The notes under the pieces are model-generated. The model was not told the origin of the DNA and searched no databases. It worked only from the letters and a program-made list of their open reading frames with translations. The position numbers were made by a program, and so were the translations under genes. A stretch of 64,000 nucleotides of DNA from NCBI RefSeq assembly GCF_003255815.1, contig NC_037674.1:6177622-6241621 (forward strand), read 5' to 3'. Of the stretch, positions 56,433 to 64,000 are shown piece by piece. The DNA is from Theropithecus gelada (Eukaryota; Chordata; Mammalia; Primates; Cercopithecidae). Within the stretch, counting starts at the first letter, position 1. Each line of letters starts with the position of its first letter.

Positions 56433-56867
56433 TTTGTTTGTTTGTTTGTTTTTTGTTTTTGAGACAGGGTCTCCCTCTGTCACCTAGGCTGGAGTGCAGT
56501 GGTACGATCTTGGCTCACTGCAACCTCTGCCCCTCAGGTTCAAGCAATTCTCCTGCCTCAGCCTCATGACTAGTTGGGACTACAGGTACATGCTATGGGC
56601 TAATTTTTTGTATTTTTAGTAGAGACGGGGTTTCACCATGTTGGTCAGGCTGGTCTTGAACTCCTGACCTCAAGTGATCTGCCCGCCTCAGCCTCCCAAA
56701 GTACTGGGACTACAGGCACATGCTATGGGCTAATTTTTTGTATTTTTAGTAGAGACGGGGTTTCACCATGTTGGCCAGGCTGGTCTTGAACTCCTGACCT
56801 CAAGTGATCCACCCACCTCAGCCTCCCAAAGTGCTGGGATTACAGGCGTGAGCCACCGTGCTTGGCC
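56433..56867 (-). mobile_element. Alu, antisense, with a 130-bp internal tandem duplication
   Basis: A normal antisense Alu, except that the stretch from gggactacagg through gcctcccaaagt is present twice with a period of 130 (tacaggtacatgctatgggc at 56581 and tacaggcacatgctatgggc at 56711). Both copies share the same deletion of the usual ccaccaccacgcccgg segment, so the duplication is younger than the deletion. The (tttg)n tail is at 56433-56455. Confidence 0.95.
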
Positions 56868-56992
56868 TCTTTAGTTTCCTCACTGCAGCCTGACTCCCAG
56901 GGTCAGTGTCTCTAAATTCCTCAGGGGTCACAGAGACTGTCTGAAGAGGATTCATGACAAAATGAGTGAAATGCATTGCGCTCCAGTTTTAC

Positions 56993-57344
56993 TGTATTAG
57001 TCTGTTCTCACACTGCTAATAAAGACATCCTTGAGACTAGGTAATTTTGAAAGGAAAGAGATTTCACAGTTCCACATGGCTGGCGAGGCCTCACAATCAT
57101 GGCAGAAGGCGAAGGAGAAGCAAAGCTGTCTTACCGAGCAGCAGGCGAGAGAGAGTGCAGGGGAACTGCCCTTTATAAAACCATCAGGTCTCGTGAGATG
57201 TATTCACTACCATGAGAACAGCACAGGAAAAAACCGACCCCATGATCCAGTGACCTCCCACCGGGTCCATCCCATGACACATGGGGATTATGGGAGCTAC
57301 AATTCAAGCTGAGATTTGGGTGGGGACACAGCTGAACCATATCA
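56993..57344 (-). mobile_element. THE1-type solo LTR, antisense
   Basis: tgtattagtctgttctcaca to ggggacacagctgaacca and tatca, with ctataaaaccatcagg-like and ggagctacaattcaagctga blocks. TG and CA ends are intact. Confidence 0.93.
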
Positions 57345-58361
57345 CTGGCCCCCTGTGGGTAACTGGTGCGATGCTCAAAGTAAAGATGCCAGAGGTCTTT
57401 ACCCAGAAGGAGATTCCAGAACCCACCGCAGCACGGCTTCCTTCCCTTATGTCTTACATGCCCTCGCATCCTCTGAAGCAAATGTACTTTTTCATATGAG
57501 TTATCACAGTGACTAACCAAAGAGACATCAGCCAGTGGTACTCGGAGCCCTCATTTCACTCGGTAGCCAGTGGCTACTCTATTGCAGGACTAGGGCTCCT
57601 TGGGTGGTAACTGAAAGAAATGGATTCTGTCCAGCCGTGTGTGGACTGCAGCTGGGGCTGGAGCCCTGAATCAGGAGCCGAGCACCTGAGCTTTTGGGCC
57701 TGTGGGGAAGGGGCCATGGACCTCCTGAGGGGGATGGAGGCCCCTCAGGTGGGAGGTCCAAGAAAGAGGAGCTGCTTTTGGGGTCACAGAGGGGCCAGGG
57801 GAGGCAGAGCTTGTGCCCAGCCTTGGAGTCAACCGGGCTGCCAATAGGCCCATGCAAACCCGAGATACTGGGCCATCAGGAAGGCACTGTGGGGAGGTAA
57901 TCCGCGTAATGGCCCAGGACACGGCGCAACAGCTGGCTGGGGCGAATGCTCCTCAATATCTGCTTTTATGTGATTAATGGCTGTGGATAAAACCTTGATC
58001 CCAGGAAAGCAGGCCCGGCGGCTAAGCCCAGCCCAGAGCACCACTTTGGTTACGCTGGGAGCCCGAGTCATTTTGGCGATTTTCATTTTAACCAAGCTGT
58101 CATTTTAGTATGTGAGGAAAAAAAATAAAAGTGGTAGGAACTATACTCACAGAGAGCCCAGAGAGGGGGCAGCAGGGGGATGGGGGCGAGCCTGGTGCTG
58201 GAGGCGTGAAAACTGCTGGGGGCCCAAGTGTCCTGACTCCCCCCGCCACCCACTCACTGCTTCCACCCACTCTCACCTCCCTTGGGTTCACACTATCTCC
58301 CTGGACCCCTCCTTGACCTCTGCAGACTAACCAGTGATCAGAGATGTTTCTGCCACTACAG
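57345..58361. other. Single-copy DNA, no gene recognised
   Basis: Frames at 57579-58095 on both strands overlap and lack motifs. Confidence 0.45.
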
Positions 58362-58981
58362 CAGTCCCCCCTTCGTCCACAGGGGATGCCTGAAAGGGCA
58401 GCTGGTACCGAACCTGATGGCTGTCAATCATAACACATCGCTGTCCGTGCCTTCCACCCACGAATGTAATGCCTTTTCCATCTTAACTAAGCTCTCATCA
58501 CACATGGTGGCCAAAACTTTGGCAGTCTGAAGTGCGACAGCAAAACTTGCACACATTTTTGTTTTCCTTCTTCATAATTTCACACATAGAAGATTCATTC
58601 TTACCGTAAATCTTAGCAAACGAAGCATGTGCTTTTTTTTCCCTTAAGTTGAGGATTTTCATGTTTTCACTGAAAGGAAGCACTGTGCTCGTCTCTTTGG
58701 CGTATCTGAATTGCCAGCATCGCTACTTTTGCGCGTTAGGGCTCGGATTAAGTAGAATAAGGGTGACCTGGACACAAGCACTGTGCTGCCACAACCGTCG
58801 CTCTAAGTGGCTGACGGTTGGTGTGAACACAGATACACTGGATGAAAGGAGGATTCACACCCAAGACAGGGCAGAGCAGCATGCTATTTACAACCTATGA
58901 ATTGTCCATTTCTGGAGTTTTCTATTTGATCCTGGATAACACCCCAGAAAGTGAGGCTGCGTGGATAAGAAGGGACTACTG
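58362..58981 (-). mobile_element. Tigger-family DNA transposon with transposase remnant
   Basis: Inverted ends cagtcccccc (left) and gaagggactactg (right) fit a Tc1/mariner Tigger element. The minus frame 58498-58683 reads a piece of its transposase N-terminal helix-turn-helix region, including 'AKIYGKNESSMCEI'. Further left, tccacccacgaatgtaatgc continues the same coding region in reverse. About 620 bases remain, so it is internally deleted and cannot transpose. Confidence 0.85.
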
Positions 58982-58999
58982 ATTTGCACGTCTTTTTTC

Positions 59000-59765
59000 T
59001 GTGCCTGACTGTAACCATTGCCCAACGGATTCTCCTTGCCCTCTGCCTAGACAGAGCCAGTTTATCAAGACAGGGGAATTGCAATGGAGAGAGTTTAATT
59101 TACACAGAGCCGGCTGTACGGGAGACTGGAGTTTTATTATTACTCAACTCAGTCTCCCCGAACATTCGGAGACTGGGGTCTTAAATTTAAGGATAATTTG
59201 GCAGGTAGCGGGCCTGGGCGTGTGGAGCATTGATTGGTTGGGCCGCAGATGAAACCACAGAGGGGCGAAGCTCTCCTCCCACACTGCGGTTCCTGTGTGG
59301 GGGCCACAATTCCAGATGAACCTGATTACCACCAGTCTGGGTGGCGTCAGCTGGTGCATCAGAACTCAGGGTCTACAAAATATCTCAAGCACTCATCTTA
59401 GGTTTTACAACAGTGGTGTTATTTCCAGGAGCAATGTGAGGAGGTTTGGAATCTTGTAGCCTCTGGCTTCATGACCCCTGAACCTTGTTTTTAATCTTGT
59501 AGCTAATTCGTTAGTCCTACAAAGGCAGATTGGTCCCTAGGCAGGAAGAGGATTTGTTTTCAAAAAGGGCTGTTATCATCTTTGTTGCAAAGTTAAACTA
59601 TAAACTAAGTTCCTCCCAAAGTGAGTTCAGCCTACACCCAGGAATGAACAAGGACAGCCTGGAGGTTAGAAGCAAGACGGAGTCAGTTAGTTCACGTGTC
59701 TTTCACCGTCATCATTTCCTCAGTTACAATTTCTGCAAAGGTGGTTTTATGATCTCTTTTGCTTC
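59000..59765 (-). mobile_element. ERV1-type solo LTR, antisense
   Basis: Reading leftward: blocks ggaggttagaagcaagacgg, gcctacacccaggaatgaac, tagctaattcgttagtccta and attgcccaacggattctcc form a class I LTR in reverse, closing with tgtgcctgactgtaacc at 59000. Subfamily not named. Confidence 0.65.
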
Positions 59766-60029
59766 TCATCTTGACCCTGTAAATAGCAGAGTGGGGTGCA
59801 CAAAGGTCAGATGCCAGGTAAGACACTGGGGCAGGTCCTGGAGGTCCCAATGTGCCCGGCATTAATCCTTCAGTTGCTGGGCCATGAAGATGTGTCCAGG
59901 AGTTTCAGGGGAGCCACACTACCCAGGCAGCTCTGAACAGTGGCTACTTCCCGATCCGTAGGGAACACCCTGATGTCTTTGACCTGGAAGAGCATCCCTG
60001 CTGAAGACCAAAGTGGGTGCTTTGGTTCC
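59766..60029. other. Single-copy DNA
   Basis: Nothing recognised. Confidence 0.4.
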
Positions 60030-60120
60030 AAATCACAGATGGGAAAACTAAGGTTCAGAGAGCTTATGGCGTCTGCAGAATGTCCCTGACAGAGTCAGCC
60101 ACTGGTTGAATTTCACATAC
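60030..60120 (-). mobile_element. MIR fragment, antisense
   Basis: cagatgggaaaactaaggtt, cagagagcttatggcgtctg and acagagtcagccactggttg parallel cagatgaggaaactgaggc..cagagaggttaag..ggcagagctgggattcgaa. Confidence 0.65.
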
Positions 60121-61078
60121 TCTCTCTTCTCTGCCAAGGTGGCCTACCGGAACCCATGGCCATTGGCCCACGGTGGGCTCTCACTCACTGTCCAGTGTTC
60201 TGTAATACCTGGGCAAGGAGGGAACCACACACGGGTGTCAGATGCCCCCAAAGTGACCACAGACAGCTGACACGAACATCTGGGCTATGTTTAGCGTATA
60301 CTACAGTTGTATGCCAGGATTCTCCGTAATACACACACCCTTTACTCCTTTCTTTCCCTTTGCTCCCATTTATAAGACCATTCTAAGCAATAGTATTATG
60401 TTGAACCACTTAAAATGGCCATCTTTGTAGGTCAAAATAGTCAGACAGCAGCAATTTCATGTATTTTTCAGAAAGTTGACAAAACCGCTGAGGATCAGGT
60501 CGGCACTGGAGGCAGCGGCCAGGTGGGGGCAGCAGACAGCTGAGCAGGCAGAAACCGGGACTCATAGGTGGGGAGGTTCTGGGAGCTGCAAGAGAAGTAA
60601 CCCTGCAGGGTCCCACCAAATGACCCAAAGTGGAACGGGCCAGGCGGCCCGGGTCCCTTAGCTGGACAGATCTGCGCAGTAAGCACAAGTCAGCACTGTT
60701 GCTGTGGCACTGGCACCATCAGCACTTGAGCTAGGGTCACCTGCCAGGTCTATTCCTGCCGACCCTCAAGACTCAGCTTCCAGGACAAGGGACCTGCCAA
60801 GCTCCAGCTGCTCCTGACCACAGTCCACAGTGGAGAAATGACACAGCACTTGTCCAAACACAGCGCTGCATGAAGCTCCAAAGGCTGATCCACATTCTCT
60901 GTGACTGAGCCTTTGACTCGTGGGCCCCCAGCAGCCTTCCTATCCCTCCTGCAAGCTGCCGAGGAGGCCGCCCCCAGAATGGCATGTGGCCATCAGCACT
61001 GGCTGGAGGTGCTGACGATGCAGTCTCAACCGGTGCAGTGATGCAGCCACCTCTGGTTGGAAGCCAGGGGGCTTTCAT
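60121..61078. other. Single-copy DNA, no gene recognised
   Basis: Minus frames 60410-60688 and 60773-61078 have no domain or splice context. Confidence 0.45.
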
Positions 61079-61257
61079 CTGAATTAGCTACAAAATTTGC
61101 TGAGTTCTATGCAAAATAAAAATGCTGGCCCTCTGTTCAAACATTGTAAAGAATTTCAAGATGGCAACAGCAAAGTATAAAACCAAATGCAGATTTCTGA
61201 CGGCAGGGCCCCATGAGCCTGCACAGGTCGCCCACCCAAGGGGCCAGCCCTGGCATT
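61079..61257. mobile_element. Possible hAT-like repeat, family not named
   Basis: ctacaaaatttgctgagttc, gaatttcaagatggcaacag and gagcctgcacaggtcgccca match a common mammalian repeat that I recall but cannot name with certainty. Confidence 0.45.
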
Positions 61258-61944
61258 TGTCTTGAGTGGAGAGCCTGTCTGGAGTGGTGTGGGGTGGGTT
61301 GGGGCTGCCTCTGCATGTCTGCCTGTGCCCATCAGTGATGCGGTGGCTTCATGGCTCTGGAAGCAGAGAATCCCTGGCACTTCCCCATCCAGCACCGTCT
61401 CCCCAAGTTGTGAGCAGGAAGGGGCTTGTGGCACCTGAAATAAGAATGCACAGAGCTCCCGAGGCTTGGGGGTGGTGTTGGGCCCCTCCTGGTGATATGG
61501 GGAGTGCACCATAGGTGTGCACCTGTGCAGCCGGGCCAGGTCACCAGCATCCCTTATGGTTCATGAGTCAGGAGCAGGGCTCAGAGAGGAGAATTCAGAA
61601 CAAAGACGACACAGCCCACAAGCGAAAGAGGCAGGTGGGCTAGAAAAGGTGGGAGGGGCCGGAGCTCCATGGGAGCCGGCGGGCACAGCCCAGGACGGGG
61701 GGTTGGCGTTCTCGCTCCGCAATCATTAATTGTTGAACACTGATTGATGGTGATTGTTGAATACTGTAAATATTGCTCCTGGGTGCCAGCAGGTTGGTTG
61801 CCCCCGCAGACAGTCACCAATCCTGAGCTCATGGGAATAAGGGAGCCCTTACCCTGTGTGCTGTGCTTGACACTCTGGTCAGCAGAGCCGGGAGCGGAGG
61901 CACAGGCCAGGGTCTGCAGATAATAAGGATCCAGTCCAGATAAT
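61258..61944. other. Single-copy DNA, no gene recognised
   Basis: attgttgaacactgattgat is followed by a near copy, gattgttgaatactg (61731-61766). Frames overlap on both strands. Confidence 0.45.
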
Positions 61945-62035
61945 AAAGATCTGGTTTCAGCCCTGGCTCTGCCATGGACCAGCTCTGCGATGTCAGCCAA
62001 GTTACCGCCTCTCTGAGCCTGAGGGAAAGAATGCC
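61945..62035 (+). mobile_element. MIR fragment
   Basis: ggtttcagccctggctctgc, catggaccagctctgcgatg, cagccaagttaccgcctctc and tgagcctgagggaaagaatg follow the MIR core. Confidence 0.75.
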
Positions 62036-62990
62036 AGCACTTTCTCCTGGACTCCAGGCACAGACCCCACTAGCTACAGGGACCTCCACTTCCAGGCCCC
62101 TTGGCATCACTTTAACACTTAAACTCCATTGTCTCGCAGCCTTGTTTCTCATCCTCTGGGAGCCCAGCGCCTGCCCCATTTCTGGGGCTCCTTGGCTGCC
62201 CTCGTTTCACAATCACTGCTGGTTCCTGTGAGATCTAGATGCTCACCCTCCACCCCTTCCACCCAGCGCTTCTTGAAGCTCTGGCAGCTCTGCCTTCTCG
62301 CCACCCTGTCCCATCCAAGTATGGAACTGAACTCTTTGTGACTCCACAAAACAAGACTTAGCTGAGGAAGTTGTGTGAGGTCAAGTTGTGGCGGAGGTTT
62401 GAGAACGACTGTGGAACCCAAACGGAATGTTAGCCTCACCACCTCCCTGTCCTGGGCTGTCCTCAGCTGCCACAGGGCCACCTTCCCACTTTCACCATGT
62501 TTTTATCTTGGGGAACCTTGAATTCTCCTGTGTTACTTGGCTTTGTTCTGAATTCTCCTCTCTGAGCCCTTCTCCTCAGAATTCTGCCTTCTGCAGAAAC
62601 GCAGCGGTTAAGATGCTTTTCTGCTAAACTAAAGGCCACCTGCCCCTGGGGACTGGTAGGCCTTTGGCCACTCTGAATTGCATCCAGATGGCAGCTACCC
62701 ACAAGAGGCCCCCAGTAGCAGAGAATCAGAAACATACACAAACTGACTGGGCATCCTTGGAGATGCCACGAGACATGCTTTGCAATGGCCCCTTCTCCAT
62801 GGTCAAGGTCAGAAATCACCTAGAAACTCAGGAAGAATGAGAAATCTCAGGGGTTCAGCCTGGGGCCTTCACAAACCAGCTCCATGGTGCAAATTGCAAC
62901 ACCTTGATTTCTCCAGCTGAGAAATGGGGATGCTGGCACCCTTTCCATTAATTTCTACAGTTATGAACATCGAAAGGCAAATGCATTTCT
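62036..62990. other. Single-copy DNA, no gene recognised
   Basis: Minus frames of 110-118 codons (62149-62481, 62463-62819) have no motif. Confidence 0.45.
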
Positions 62991-63301
62991 TTTCATTTGT
63001 TTTTGTTTGTTTGTTTTGAGACAGGATCTCACTCTGTCGTCTAGGCTGGAATGCAGTGGCACCATCTCAGCTCACTGCAACCTCCACCTCCTGGGTTCAA
63101 GCAATTCTCGTGCCTCAGCCTCCTGAGTAGCTGGAATTGCAGGTGTTCACCACCATGCCCGGCTAACTCTTGTATTTCCTTTAGTAGAGACGGGGTTTCA
63201 CCATATTGGCCAGGCTGGTCTTGAACTCCCAACTTCCAGTGATCTGCCCTCCTTAGCCTCCCAAACTGCTGGGATTACAGGCTTGAGCCACCGCACCTGG
63301 C
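62991..63301 (-). mobile_element. AluS, antisense
   Basis: Target-site duplication aggcaaatgcatttct (62975-62990) and aggcaaatacatttct (63302-63317), one difference. Confidence 0.95.
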
Positions 63302-63317
63302 AGGCAAATACATTTCT

Positions 63318-63804
63318 AAAGTGCTTTGAAAAGCAAGCCATTTCTCAAATGCCTAATAAAAAAAAACTTCTGGCAACTCACCCAGCCTACACTGCCAGCA
63401 TCAGCTCCATCCTTCCAGCTCCTGGCCACCACCTCCTAGGATACTGGACCCACCCTAAGAGACCATAGGTACTTTTAACCCTGCCAAGGATGGGAGAGTT
63501 GTGAAAGGAAGAGGAGTGGGGAGGAGAAGGGAACATTTACTGAACTCCTGCGTTCTGTGTGCACATGCATTGATCACAGGAGGTATCCGTAAGAGATAGC
63601 AACACATCCCCACGTGAGTTTCACAGTGGCCTCCTGAGTTGTTGGATGCAGTCTTCTCTGAATGCTCTTTGGTCAGTTTCGTTAATTGCATTCTTCAAAT
63701 CTGTATCCTTCTTGAATTTTTTGTCTTGTTTTATTACCAATTACTAAGATGTGTTTAAATTTCTCATTATGATTTCTTGTTGTGATTATGCCAATTTTTA
63801 CTCT
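63318..63804. other. Single-copy DNA, AT-rich at the right
   Basis: Nothing recognised. 63700-63800 is T-rich and could be an old L1 piece, but no motif is convincing. Confidence 0.4.
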
Positions 63805-64000
63805 TTGTTTGTTTTTTGAGATACAGTTTCACTCTGTTGCCCAGGCTGGAGTGCAGTGGCGTGATCTTGGCTCACTGCAACCTCTGCCTCCCGGGTTCAA
63901 GTGATTCTCCTGCCTCAGCCTCCTGAGGGGATTGATACTGTAATGGTGGGATTACAGGCGCCCACACCATGCACGGCTATTTTTTTGTATTTTTAGTAGA
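63805..64000 (-). mobile_element. Alu, antisense, cut by the window edge
   Basis: gagatacagtttcactctgt onward. The junction cctcctgag..gattacagg carries about 17 extra bases (gattgatactgtaatgg, near 63930). The rest lies beyond the window. Confidence 0.92.

Noticed and set aside
63700..63800. T-rich stretch resembling antisense L1
   Set aside because: No recognisable L1 block; composition alone is not enough.
1..64000. mir-211, expected in a TRPM1 intron
   Set aside because: The mature sequence core ttccctttgtcatcctt was not seen on reading either strand. It would lie further into the gene.
1..64000. CRISPR array, tRNA or rRNA genes
   Set aside because: The direct repeats present are minisatellites without spacers. 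Alu promoter boxes resemble tRNA signals but there is no cloverleaf.

Overview
This is primate nuclear DNA. The evidence is at least 28 Alu copies or Alu fragments, including AluY-type copies, together with free Alu monomers, MIR and L2 fossils, antisense L1M pieces, THE1/MST/MLT LTRs and a degraded class I endogenous retrovirus. AluY points to an Old World monkey, ape or human. A run of 57 N at 7641-7697, inside a purine microsatellite, shows a draft-quality assembly.

Only one protein-coding exon is supported. It is a short first coding exon at 34745-34798 on the plus strand, followed by a near-ideal splice donor. Its 18 residues closely resemble, from memory, the alternative N-terminus of TRPM1, the melastatin cation channel of retinal ON-bipolar cells and melanocytes. 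If so, the window is the 5' end of TRPM1 with upstream DNA on the left and a long first intron on the right. The next coding exon was not found. No tRNA, rRNA, microRNA (mir-211 was looked for) or CRISPR array was recognised, and all other open frames look like chance or repeat-derived frames.

Layout. 1-13.4 kb: mostly single-copy DNA with a hAT fossil, an ERVL LTR, MIRs, five Alus, a CA/CG dinucleotide tract, and a three-level nest (MLT1-like LTR split by a THE1/MST LTR and by an Alu). 13.5-18.7 kb: two antisense L1M 3' ends, then antisense L1 ORF2 split by a THE1-type LTR and Alus. 18.7-30 kb: mostly single-copy, with two minisatellites (41-bp unit at 20.7 kb; about 45-bp unit at 23.6 kb) and two MLT1 LTRs. 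30.4-32 kb: L1 and Alus. 32-36.6 kb: the quietest stretch, with an L2 and the candidate exon. 36.7-43 kb: ERV1-type LTRs, L1 and Alus. 43.1-53.6 kb: a minus-strand ERV1 provirus with both LTRs, a tRNA-Arg-like primer site, an internal direct repeat of about 520 bp and many later insertions. 53.6-64 kb: more MaLR LTRs, an L2, an Alu carrying a 130-bp internal tandem duplication, a Tigger transposon with transposase remnants, an ERV1-type LTR, MIRs and two more Alus.

No undescribed biological system was found. The observations most worth checking are the candidate exon and its upstream E-boxes, the two minisatellites, and several unusual Alu rearrangements dated by clean target-site duplications.
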